Positions 45,303 to 56,282 of a stretch of 64,000 nucleotides of DNA are shown here, piece after piece. A model generated the notes under the pieces. It saw only the letters and a list, made by a program, of their open reading frames with translations, was not told the origin of the DNA and ran no database searches. The position numbers and the translations under genes were made by a program. The stretch spans positions 4,755,001-4,819,000 of the forward strand of contig JAPYXD010000695.1 of NCBI GenBank assembly GCA_030998225.1, written 5' to 3'. The first letter of the stretch is position 1; the number at the start of each line of letters is the position of its first letter. This DNA is from Diplolepis rosae. Taxonomy: Eukaryota; Arthropoda; Insecta; Hymenoptera; Diplolepididae.

Positions 45303-45890
45303 GTTCCTCCCGTTCCTCCTTAAGGCAGCTCTCAATTCTGCAAATAGTCATATCATAAGGAGGGTTGTGCAGTGACGCGTCACTCGAGGTTTTTTACGTA
45401 AATTACCTAAGGGAGGTATTTTACGTAGGAAACCAGTAAAATACCTAATATATTACGTGCCAAGATGGCGGCCTTATAGAACTGTATATAACCTCACTTT
45501 TTCAAAGTTCCGTTCCCGAAAAGTTTGTTTTGAACATGAACATTGTTTATTAAACAATATCATCAATGTTGACTGAAAATAAACAGGGGAAAATAAAATC
45601 CCATTTCGGGCTTCCATGTATTCCATGGAATAAATTGAACTTTCTGCACCTGCAAGAGAAAAATAAAAATGTTTATTTTGTAGTAAAGTCCTAAAAAATG
45701 TTGGATATAATCGCCTTTTGGGTGAGGTTAGGTTTGTTCTTTATTGGCGGGACCGAGAACGGGCATCGCAGGAGCGTTAAGTCCCGTATAGACGTAATTT
45801 ACATCATGTAGAGAACTAGTGGGGTAAAAAACCTTGTAATTTACGGTAAAAAACTACGTAAATTACCTAGAGTATTTTACTTACCCAACT
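45303..45890. other. repeat-derived DNA, no gene
   Basis: Several copies of TTTTACGTA and ACGTAAATTACCTA in both orientations (45,395-45,460 and 45,825-45,880) suggest another decayed inverted-repeat element. No coding seen. Confidence 0.4.
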
Positions 45891-47060
45891 CTGGCTCAGC
45901 AGTTAGTTGGAAGGATGGAACAAACGATCATCCTTGTACACCAACCTTCTTGCAAATATACAAGATATTAGCTGCCTTTAGAATTTTGAAACCTATAAAG
46001 CTTGGAAATTGTACACTCCGAAAAAAGATTTGATTGAATCAAATATATAATGATTAGTTTGAACAAATTTCTTTGATTTAAAGAAATGATTTGTTTAAAT
46101 GAAATAAAATTTGTTTGATTCCAACAAAATATCTTTGAATCAAATAAATATTTGTTTGAATTAAATTAATTTTTCTTCAAAAGAAAGAAATTAATGCATT
46201 GATATATGGTCAAAGATATAATTGTTTGATTCAAGGCAGAAATTTATTTGATTCGAACCAATATTTATTTGATCCAAAGATATTTTATTTGAATCAAAAA
46301 AATTTTGTTTCATTAAAAAAAAACATTTCGTTACATCTAAGAAAGTGTTTTAAACAAATAATTTTTTTGATTCAATCGAATATTTTTTCTGAGTGTAGTA
46401 CTTTCGATGGCAACCCTCCACAGCCCTTAATAACAATTTCAACATTGAAAGAATTACATTAGTCGAATAGTAAAAGCGCTATGAAGAAATTCGAGAAAAG
46501 TTAGAAGCAATAATCGATTGTGAAGACACTGAATTTAGTGATTTTGGAGATGCAGTATGCAGTAGCGCACGATTATGCTTTACCAGCTGTTACGCTGTTA
46601 GAGATTGTTTGATATTTTACGCAACTGGTCGTATAACTGTTTACATTAAACAGCACACTTAGTGTTCAACATGCTTAAATGCATTTTTGACTACGTCTGA
46701 AATTCATGTAGATACGATATTTTTTCTTGTAATCAGTTACCTGAAAGTTTGAGTAAATTTGCAAAAATAAATAAAGATTTCATACGTCCAAATGTTAAGT
46801 TATATAAGCTTATCACAGTTGTCGAATATCTATTTAACAAACATTGCCGGTCTAGCAATTCTTTTCATCTAATTCTAGACGATTTAATTTCATGTGAAAC
46901 AATATTTGTTTTTCAATGCAAAGAACATGCCAATGAAGCTGTGGAGATGTTAGCATATGTAATTTAATTTTAGTTTAAATAAGGATGAGACAAATCGTAA
47001 GACAGGAAATGCCTGAAATTAAAAAAGTTAGCGTCTTGAAGAAAAAAGCAGCTAAGTTTT
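45891..47060 (+). pseudogene. P-element transposase C-terminal fragment, copy 2, split by a MITE
   Basis: Begins with the GTNDHPCTPTFLQIYKIL block and is colinear with copy 1 at 37 kb, but a 382-bp MITE interrupts it at 46,014. After the MITE the sequence resumes with TTTCGATGGCAACCC. It retains the stretch deleted from copy 1 (about 46,515-46,630). Stops and frame changes are present throughout, so no protein is made. Confidence 0.75.
46014..46395. mobile_element. 382-bp MITE with TA duplication and known empty site
   Basis: Starts CACTCCGAAAAAAGATT and ends in ATTTTTTCTGAGTG, mirrored ends sharing GATTGAATCAAA. TA flanks both sides (46012-46013, 46396-46397). The uninterrupted paralogue at 37,161 reads GAAATTGTAGTACTTTCG with a single TA, which fixes both ends to the base. 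Confidence 0.9.
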
Positions 47061-47806
47061 GCGACACTTATTGTAACTGGCATTTTGTTTTTAGTTGGAC
47101 AGGGCTGTCTAAAACAACAACAGGGTTTGAGGCTAGTTTTAGGAGCGAATACACTTTCCCGTATATAATATACATCACAATGTATCAGTTATGATTCATA
47201 TATTATAATTAGATACTTATTAAACGAATCCACTCGACCAATCCGGGGTTTGTCCCATCGGCCCATCCTTCCCTAAAGGATCTTTAGTGATGATCGCACC
47301 AGTGCACTCATCTTTATTGCAGAGAGCGAACAAACTAAAGACAAATTTCGAGAACTAATAGACCAGTATATACTATGATAAATATTTTATGGTCACGTGA
47401 CAAGTTCAAATTGAAATTAAATTTGTACTTTTATTGAATTAAATTAATATGGAAGAATTATAGATCCACTAAGGAGACTTTAGAATAAAATATTATTGTA
47501 CTTAGAGAAAGCGAAAATAAACTAAATTGAATCAGTTTGTGTGACAGTAACATTCGTCTGGGTTTCTAAAATTTATGAATGCAGACAAGAAACAAAACAG
47601 ACTAGTCTCGCTGTTACAAAATTCGTATTTAAAGGATTTAAATTCGTAGTTTAAGGATTTATTTAGCAGGTTGACAGGCTGTAGGAAACCTAGAGGTAAT
47701 GTCTCGTTATTTTAAGTATTAGATTTCATGTGCAAGGCAATAAAACCCCAAGAACAAGGGATGACTTATGGGACTGGTCTATTGCACAAAAATGTATTTT
47801 TACGGA
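47061..47806. other. no gene seen
   Basis: AT-rich, probably old repeat sequence. No supported coding. Confidence 0.4.
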
Positions 47807-47996
47807 CAACTCGAGATCACTCCAGTGATCCCAGAACTTGGGAGCTGGCGGCCCCCACCATAGATATCTCGAGCTCATTGTGTCTTCTTCATTCAACCAA
47901 CCTATGGCAGTCGAGCGAGGAAGAAGCCATGAGCTGGTGGGGTCTATGGTGGGGGCCGCCAGCTCCCACGTTCTGGGATCACTGGATCACTCGAGT
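47807..47996. mobile_element. GC-richer palindromic MITE, 190 bp
   Basis: AACTCGAGATCACTCCAGTG at the left is mirrored by CACTGGATCACTCGAGTT at the right. Inner arms GAGCTGGCGGCCCCCACCAT / ATGGTGGGGGCCGCCAGCTC pair almost perfectly. Its GC content stands out from the surroundings. Confidence 0.75.
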
Positions 47997-48216
47997 TACA
48001 TGAAAATTTTGGGTCTACCATCAAATTTTCCGGGTAGGAGAGACTTTAACCAATTACGGGCTTCTTCTATGATTTCCATGGGATGATCTGACAAAAAAAA
48101 ATCATCGTCAACGCCCAGGGCACCATAGTACCAGAATGGGAACCAGCAGGAAGGGTTTGGGAGTCTCACGCTCTACAAAAAAAAAGAAAGCGAAGAAGCT
48201 CTAGAAAACCCGGTTG

Positions 48217-48250
48217 AGAGAACGGTCAGAGAATACTCTGACCGTTCTCT
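48217..48250. repeat. perfect 15-bp hairpin
   Basis: AGAGAACGGTCAGAG, loop AATA, then CTCTGACCGTTCTCT. A U-run does not follow, so it is not a bacterial-type terminator. Origin unknown. Confidence 0.7.
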
Positions 48251-48301
48251 GACCTCGCATTATCATGGCTAAGAACGGTAAAAAAAACATTTAAGGCATT
48301 G

Positions 48302-48634
48302 CAATTATGATTCAGTGGTGAAATTTGATTCGGTAGATGTAGGAATAAATATAATAATTTTATTATTCAGCGATAAAAACTTGAAAAACATCATATACCT
48401 GTCATTGAAGGCAATGCAGTGGTTCACAATTTGCAGAAGAGAGATGAAAGTAGTTGTGTCTTACTCCAACCAATAGTCAACCTTGACGGTGGAGATGTTC
48501 CGCCAATTGTGAACCACTGCACTGCCTTCATTGACAGGTATACGATGTTTTTCTAGTTTTTATCGCTGAAAATTAAAATTATTGTATTTATCCCTACACC
48601 TTCTAATACAAATTTCGCCACTGAATCATAATTA
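48302..48634. mobile_element. foldback MITE, about 333 bp
   Basis: AATTATGATTCAGTGGTGAA and its mirror ending CCACTGAATCATAATT bound arms that also pair through ATACCTGTCATTGAAGGCA / TGCCTTCATTGACAGGTAT and GCAGTGGTTCACAATT / AATTGTGAACCACTGC. Confidence 0.75.
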
Positions 48635-50109
48635 AGAATAAATAATTGTGAAATTATAAAAAGGATCTTGTGTTTTTCTTTTTCATTCACAACTTCCGAC
48701 TTATCATTATAAGCCAGCCGGTTCGAAAGATTAATTTCAAAATAAACCGCGAAGTATAATTAATTTTAAATATTACATCTAGATGGCTCTGAGATCGGGT
48801 CGTTTATGGAGAGTTGGTAAACTTGTTCTCCTAAAGGTCTATTCACTGGACCTTTTATTTTGAGTAGTAGATGCGGGACGAGAGAGAGACGCACTGAACG
48901 TAAACAAAGACAGCACTACTTTATTTAAGTTACATAGTTTAATATAATAAACGTTTACACGTAGACAGGTATCTCAGGCACTTCGCGTGTGCCGGCCAGC
49001 AAACCACTGACTCTAAGAGAGTCAACTCTCCTGGTCGCGCGGAGGTATCCCCACTCCCACGGCAGGAGAGGGAACCTAAACACTAGCGCTCCCCACACGT
49101 TGTTACGAGCCGCGGAGTGTGTAACTTACGCGACGAAGGTGATTGGTCGGTTCTTTCTCGGTGTAAATCCTTGAAAGGAACCGGGAAAGTTTGAATCCAG
49201 AAATGAAAATAAACACACGAATCTCGGTAAATGGAAGTTTATTCAATAAATGTTAAGTTATTTCAAAAACTGTTAAGTCTCGACTAACAGTAACGCCTAA
49301 TTATTACTTGATGGACCTTACGGATAAAAATACAACGATTCTACAAGTTCGACGAGTGAACTTGTAGACTATTTGAACGTTTCCAAATCAAAACTGAAAC
49401 TTTCATACTTGCACTCTACAAAACTCATGCATCCTCTTCATAGCTCTCCCCCACGCATCCCCTCTCTCTCAATTTCTCACTCTGGCCCTCGCTAGGCCCA
49501 GCCCAACTTCCCGGAGAAACTTGACCGCGAGAATCCGAGTCCGAAGAAGCCCGACTCGGAAAACCCCAGTCCTAGCCTCTAGCCTCAGCTGCAAGTTTTT
49601 TATGGTCCTTGCAGTGAAAGCGCAAGAGAAGGTGGTAAAGCAGTAAATCTCAAAGGATTATTTCTTTACCTCCTTCTGGCAACCAGATATACTATTTTCT
49701 ATTTCTTTAGAGCTACGCGGGTAAATAGTTTCTATAGCTATATACCTAGCAATTTCGTTTAGTTTTTGCCTATCTACAATAGATGTGTATTACCTCTATA
49801 AATCCTTAGCTCTATCTTAAGCTTAGTTTATTTAAATTCTAACATCTAGACTTAACCTTTCTTATCCTTAAAACTAGTATATATAGTAGTGATATATAAC
49901 TTACAGAGAAATCTTAAAACTAATTTACAATGTCGAGTTTCTCGACGAGTACATATGTCATTCACTCGACGAACAATCTTAAGTTTATTATTTAAAGATA
50001 GTAAATCTAGCTAAAGAATTTGTACGCTTTTCCCAAGGTCTTTTGTGATTTTCAGCTGCACAACGTGGGAGAATAATTTCTTTAAGTAAGATGGGAATTT
50101 CCTGAATTA
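48635..50109. other. gene-free DNA, possibly old retroelement
   Basis: 49,000-49,600 is less AT-rich than average. On the minus strand it has LTR-like features (AATAAA within TTATTGAATAAACTTCC near 49,235), but I could not find paired ends or target duplications. No protein coding supported. Confidence 0.35.
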
Positions 50110-50826
50110 AGGGGCTATACCAGTGTGACACTTTCAAAAAATTGATTTTTTTTTTGGTTTATTCGACAGTTTGCACTTTTAAGAATATTTTGTGAAAATT
50201 TCAAAGTCGTATCTGTAATATTTTTTGAATGGCAGTCTTTCAAAGAGGAACCGCTCGCTAGCGTAAAATCGATAGGTAAATCTTTATACGCGTTTTTCTC
50301 AAAATGAAATTTTTCCAATTTGCGGCCATTTTAACTCGAAGACTAATTATCCGATTCACTTAAAATTTTAACTGACTACTCTTGACTATATTTGCCATAC
50401 AGTGAACTAGGATATTTTTAATCGGATGAAAATTGAAATTTTAGCAGATAAAAAACTGACCATTTTTTAATAAAAAAATAGACTGTTTTCTTCATATTGA
50501 CGCCATTTTGTTCAATTTTGAAATTTTTCAAAAATTCTAGTTCACTGTATAGAAAATACCTTCTAGTTTAATGTCTTTTTTTTCCATTTCAGTTACTCAA
50601 TCGACCGGAATCGTGGCCGCAGTGGGGGAACTTTTTTTTTCGCATTTCCGAAGACAGCGCATAACTCGCTTAATTTTCAAAATTTTGTAATAAAAATTAA
50701 ATGTAATATTCATCAAATATAGCTAAATACATTGTTAGTTTTCAGAAATATTTAGTTTAATAGTTTCCTTTAAAAAAATTCCCAAAAATCACTTAAATTT
50801 TAAGCTCTCACACTGGTATAGCCCCT
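50110..50826. mobile_element. 717-bp non-autonomous DNA element with TTAA-type flanks
   Basis: AGGGGCTATACCAGTGTGA at the left and TCACACTGGTATAGCCCCT at the right. TTAA is present at 50,107-50,110 and 50,827-50,830. Internal mirrored pieces include TTCACTGTAT. TTAA specificity suggests a piggyBac- or Kolobok-type mobiliser; no coding sequence inside. Confidence 0.7.
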
Positions 50827-50830
50827 TTAA

Positions 50831-51660
50831 CGATGTTTTTGTTTGAAATTGAAAATACCGCGAGCTAATATCGAACATTCGATTAAATTAATCGACTTCG
50901 AGCGAGACCCTATAGTCGCTCATTACATCGTTGTCACGCGCCGAATCAGTTTGAGCGCGAGCTGTCGGTAAATTAAAATTGTATTACACGAAATTGAATC
51001 CGGGTATAAGTTTTCCACGTTAAAGAACGGAAACTCAAATCACCACGAGCAAAGTATATTATTAACGAACACAAGTAAATAGCATAAACACAAATAAAAA
51101 GTATAACAATCTGTAAGGAATGGTATAAAATTACTCCAACCGGTGCTTGGATGTCAGTTGCTCAAACATTAATGGATTTTTGCCTGACAATGATGCTTAA
51201 CCCCTGCTTGTCTAGGCACGCGGGTAGTTTTTCGCATGAGCTCATATTCGTAGCTATTCGGATGTTTCCAGAGTCGATTTCTTGATTCCCAGAGAAGATG
51301 AGGCCCCTTTTCTCTCCAGCTGCTGGCGGAAGTTGTCGAGGAGGAAAAACCCCGAACTCGGGTTTCGAACGGTCGAGAGGCCCTGAGCCACATGGTCAAC
51401 AGGCGAAGGGGATTCTCGAGTCGACGTTCAAGCAAGTGAGTTCTTTTTGGAAAGAAAGCTGATCTGGAAGCCGAGAAAACTCTCAATCATCTTGGTCGTT
51501 GTTGATTTGATTCGATTTGAGCAGGAGAACAGCAAGAGAAAACCTAAAACTAAAACTAAAGGCGAAAAGAAACTCCTCCTAAGTGCCAACTACGAACTGC
51601 AAAGACAGGTGGGTGTGCATAGAAACGCCGGTTTCCGGGCCAGCGTGCTAAGTTCTAAGC
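50831..51660. other. probable 5' leader of the LINE, no gene
   Basis: Moderate GC, with GAGAAAGC and AAACCTAAAACTAAA motifs before the ORF1 start. The true LINE 5' end is not visible. Confidence 0.35.
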
Positions 51661-52424
51661 ATGGAGTCTCGCTCCCTTAGTGTAGACCGCTTAGAGACAC
51701 GGCCAAAGAGTGATGATGAACTCGATGAGAGTGTCTCAAACCTAATTCGCGATTCTCTAATGAAGGAACTTACCTCCACACAGAAATCTCAAAGCTCTTT
51801 AAACCTAAATTCTAGTGAACTCCCTAACCCTAACCTAACTTCTCGAAACCCTAACCTACCTTCCCATAACCTTGATCTTCAAATGGATACGATTACATCT
51901 ACCAAATCCCAAAACTATCTAGCTTTCAAGGTTAATGAAGCCGAGAATCTTCATGACCGTGGGCCTAAATTGCCCTTCAAACAAGTAAAAACTACCGGTA
52001 AGAGAACTATTATTGACTCTCAGAATAGTGATGGTGGTGCCTCCAAGTCGAGACAAACTGAAAATTCACAGCATTCTTCTACTCACGAAACTCTAAAGCC
52101 AAGCAATCGCTATTCCAGACATAATAGAGGCCCATTTACAGTTGAAATCGACTGTATTTGCAATCCTCCCACGCAAGTGTTGTCCTTGGGTAAAATCTTA
52201 CATAAAAACTTCAAAGATGAAGTTACCGATTGTAAAAAGAAAGGGCTATCCAGAACTACCATTTTGTGCAAATTTGGCTCCGTAGCCAATAAAATTGTCG
52301 AAAACTTGAACAAAATAAACCCTAATCTCAAAGCTCACATCCCTAACTTTAGAGTCACTCGATTGGTAATAATAAGAAATGTGCCTACTGAAATATCACT
52401 GGAGGAGATCAAAGAATGTGCTGT

Positions 52425-52665
52425 CAGCTCTGCTCCTATCGCATCGGGGCCTGTACCTGCGGTCCTGCGTCTTGGGCGGATTTGGCTATCCGCGTCGTTC
52501 GGGGGAGGAATCGCTTTATTCTTCCCCTGACTGGTGTGGCTAGTCGGTCTGCCTAACGGGCGTGCGACCGCGGATGGGAATCCCGGGCGAACGGATGACC
52601 AACCACCCGTGAAGTTTAAAGCCGAAAGGCGGTTCCGCGGGCGGTGTACTGCTTCTTGCTTCGTG
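52425..52665. other. GC-rich insertion of unknown origin in ORF1
   Basis: About 240 bp with many CG dinucleotides (TATCCGCGTCGTTCGGGGG, CCGCGGATGGGAATCCCGGG) in an AT-rich element. ORF1 similarity stops before it and resumes after it. The piece GGGAATCCCGGG could be a remnant of a polymerase III B-box, so a SINE is possible, but I cannot assign a family. Confidence 0.5.
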
Positions 52666-53036
52666 TCGATCCTTATATCTCCCAACCTAAAATTTGTTAT
52701 TCCAGTTATAGACATGGACACGTTAAAAGTATTTGCAAAAACCCGCGATGCCTATACTGTGGTGAGAAACCTAATCTGCCCTAAAATATCAAATGATCCT
52801 AAATGTCTTAATTGTAATATACCCCACTGGGCTACTGATAAATCTTGCACATAAATATGCAGATGAAAAAGAAATTAGAAAAATCGTGGCCTATAAAAAT
52901 ATTGGAATTAAAAGCGCTGCCTATCTACATAACCGAGAGAAATCAAGCCTTAGGAGTATCCCAAACCTCCTTCATTGACCTTCACCACATCAAAATCCGA
53001 CACCAAATTTAGCGACACTTCATTTTGATTATTCTA

Positions 53037-53346
53037 CATTAGAAGGAGGATAAATGACCAGCCTCGGACCGTGTAAAATTGAAATCCTTATTTATTGAGC
53101 TTGACAACGTTTCGATGACTAAATGTCATTTTCTTCAGATCATCTTACATTTAATGAATTTGAATTTCTTTGGATCTATACACAATAAAAAACAAAATTG
53201 TAAAAATATTAACAATTAATGAACATGAAAGCCAATCAAAAAAAATTTTTTTTTAATTTTACCTGTCATTACAAACACAACATTATTCAGCTACATCACT
53301 AAGATTTCGACGAAGTAAATAAATCGCAGTCAGCAACTTGCATTAC
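53037..53346. mobile_element. 310-bp retroposon-like insertion with 12-bp target duplication
   Basis: TTGATTATTCTA occurs at 53,025-53,036 and again at 53,347-53,358. The insert starts CATTAGAAGGAGGATAAATG and ends CAACTTGCATTAC. It is non-coding. A 12-bp duplication fits a retroposed (SINE or truncated LINE) origin. Confidence 0.75.
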
Positions 53347-54971
53347 TTGATTATTCTAACTTTCCTACCTTGGGAGATGTGAACCTTGATCTTATAAACC
53401 AAAATCAGAATTTTGCAGATCGACAATATAGTAGTGCTCTGAATAAGCCCACTTCCCCAACCCATCGTGCTCATACCCCCCCCCCCCCCTCTTCCTCCTC
53501 TCTCCCTCCTAAAAATAAAAATAGTAATCAATCTCAATCCCAACCTTCACAATCCTTCTCCTACCTTTACTCGCGTGAACCCAGCCCTTCTGGTAATGGA
53601 ATTTTTTTACAAAATTCATCCCCTAGCTCCCCACCTAGATCTCCTAGTCCTCCTTCACCTTCTGTAAATAATGAAAACCTTATAAACATGATTTCTTCCT
53701 TGATGGATTTACTCCAGCGCTTCTCTCCGATCAATTCTCTTTTCAAAAATGGAATTCTTGAACAAATCGTCAAATCTTTTGAGTGTATAAATAAATAATT
53801 AATTAATTCTATAGCTTCATAACTCTGTTGTAGAACTCAACCATTCAACAATACGTTAAAATTTTATGGTTTATCGGAAAATTGAAGAAATTAAGGATTA
53901 TTCAATGGAACTGTCGAGGTGTCATAAATAGAAAAGGTAATTTAGAATTAATTTTACATAACTATGATATCGTATTGTGGAATGAAACTTGGCTCCAGAA
54001 TAAAACTAACTTTTTTCTAAAAAAATTTAATGTCATTCGGAAAGATCGTCCCAACCATATAGGTGGCGATTTAATCATAGCAATTAGAGAAGATATTCTC
54101 TTTACCCAAACTGCTATTTACGAAGTTCCTGACTATCTAGACACACTTGCTATCTCTATCCCATCTAATTGTGGCGAACTCATTATAATTAACGTATATG
54201 AATATAAATCAGCTATAGACCTTACTATTGTCTCTAGTAACCTTACCCCCTTAAGTACTTGGAAAGTTGAGCGAGATAAGATGGGCTTTCCCATTTCTGT
54301 CACGTTTGAAATTTCTTGTTCATTTTTTGAGTTTTTTTCTTATAAATACAACCTAAAAAAAGTTTGTTCGTCCACCTTTCATGACGCCTTGAAAGATGAG
54401 CAAATTGATGCCCAATCTTATGGTGTCCCCACCCCTTTCTCAGCGCTCCAATCCTACTATGACCTTTTTGAACTGATTGATGATGCCCTGCACAAAGCTG
54501 CTCCTAAAATAGGAAATAAACCTTCTCGAGATTACGCAAACTCCCCACCATGGTGGAATGACGAATGTACTAAGCTCGAAAGACTTAGAAGGGCCAAACT
54601 AGGCAGATATCGCCATAAATGCAATTATGAGAACTTCCTAGACCTTCAAAAATTTGAAGCCACTACTAAACGCACGCTGAAAGAAACCAAAATAATGAGG
54701 TTTAGATCTTACTGCGAATCTCTATCTTCAACATCCAAGATTTCGAATGTTTGGACAAAAATACGAGGTTTCAGGCACAGATTGTTATCTCCTCCTTCAC
54801 CTACCACCTCCACAGCTAACACGGAAACTGTTACAAAAATGAAAAATTTTATTGAAAGATTCCATAAGTTCAGTGCACCTCCAAATGATCTTCCTCCCAT
54901 TCCTTCCCTTCCTAGTTCTCCTCCTCCTTCTGTTAACACCCTAACTTCACATCATCTTACTGTCTCATTCA

Positions 54972-55184
54972 CACGGAAAACGAACTCGGCAGTTTGCTCG
55001 CTCCCGACTGTGGCGTCACACTCCCAGAGTGTGCGTACATCTAGTTAGATGTACGCACACTCTGGGAGTGTGACGCCAGACTTTGGCGATCGCGCGCCCA
55101 AAGTCTGGCAGTTAGATGTACGCACACTCTGGGAGTGTGACGCCACAGTCGGGAGCGAGCAAACTGCCGAGTTCGTTTTCCGTG
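54972..55184. mobile_element. 213-bp palindromic insertion in LINE ORF2
   Basis: CACGGAAAACGAACTCGGCA at the left and its mirror ending TTCGTTTTCCGTG at the right. The arm continues through TGGCGTCACACTCCCAGAGT, which also occurs a third time inverted, so three copies of the inner arm are stacked. GC-rich relative to its host. Flanking CA on both sides may be a short target duplication. Confidence 0.75.
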
Positions 55185-56282
55185 CAGGCTTCGGGAAATG
55201 AAGTACGCTGCAAAAAACTCAAAAACAAAATCCTCTCCCGGCCTAGATAAAATTAACTTTGAAGTAATTCAAAATCTTCCCGATAATATTCTCAAACAAC
55301 TTTTAAGAGTCTTCCTAAAACTTTTGGGAAGACTTATCACTAATCGTTTAAACTGGTGGCTAGAAAACCAAATGCTTATCCACAATTCTCAGTTCGGATT
55401 TAGAAAGAATCGTTCTTGTAGTGATAGTTTCGCCATCCTGTCCACAGAGATTCATACTTCCTTTGTGGAGGACTCTTATACAGCTGCTTTATTCCTTGAT
55501 GTGGAGGCGGCGTATGATAGGGTGGTCCCTAATATTCTAATTAATGACTTACAGGAGTTGCGTGTCCCTTGGATAATCTGTAAATTTTTTGAAAATCTAA
55601 CCACGGAAAGGAACGTATTTTTTGAAATTAATAATTCAAATGTAGGGCCATATAAATTCCAGAAAGGTCTCCGTTAGGGATGTATCTCAAGCCCAACTCT
55701 ATATAACATATACACAATAAATATCTATAAATATATCCACCCCTCATGTAAAATCCTGCAATACGCTGATGATATTGCTTTATTTTTCTCATCGCGTAAT
55801 CTTCACGAATGCATTTCTATTTTACAAGTAAGCCTTAACTGATTACAACATTTTTTCAAATCAAAAGGACTCAATATCTCAGTTGAAAAATCTAAACTTG
55901 TGATATTCAACTCCAACAAGAATCGCATCCCTGAAGATTCTCATGTAACCTTAGATAATCACAGAATCTCCCTTTCTTATGAAGTGATTTTTCTGGGACT
56001 GCTTTTTGACTGTGAATTATCTTGGAAATCTCATTTTAACCATTTAATGGAAAGAATTAATAAAGTTATTAACATTATTGAATTTCTTAGGGGAACTTGG
56101 TGGGGTGCAAACCCAAGAACCTTGCTTATGCTTTACCATTCTCTTATAAGAAGCATTCTTGAATATGGCTGCCAAGCTTTAACAATCTATAACTGTAAAC
56201 CATATGACCAAATTTGCAAACTACAAAATCAAATCTTAAGACTAATCCTTGGACTTCTATTCCAATTATGTTTGCTGAACTT

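Larger units (their letters stand above)
51661..53798 (+). pseudogene. LINE ORF1 (nucleic-acid-binding protein), interrupted
   Basis: The start MESRSLSVDRLETRPKSDDE opens a Ser/Asn/Lys-rich region, then an RRM-like part ending LVIIRNVPTEISLEEIK. After a GC-rich insertion the zinc-knuckle region resumes (PKICYSSYRHGHVKSIC, then CLYCG and CLNCNIPHW). The second cysteine of the first knuckle is Ser. Stops and shifts follow. A 310-bp insertion at 53,037 precedes the Pro/Ser-rich C-terminus (THRAHTPPPPSSSSLPPKN), whose frame ends at 53,798. ORF1 proteins coat LINE RNA. Confidence 0.75.

Noticed and set aside
46199..46462. 87-codon frame beginning in the MITE
   Set aside because: It spans the MITE-P-fragment boundary and is a chance frame.
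48217..48250. Hairpin as a transcription terminator
   Set aside because: Not followed by a T-run and the genome is eukaryotic; more likely a small palindromic remnant.
49000..49600. Solo LTR on the minus strand
   Set aside because: AATAAA and a composition shift are suggestive, but no TG...CA ends with a matching target duplication could be found.
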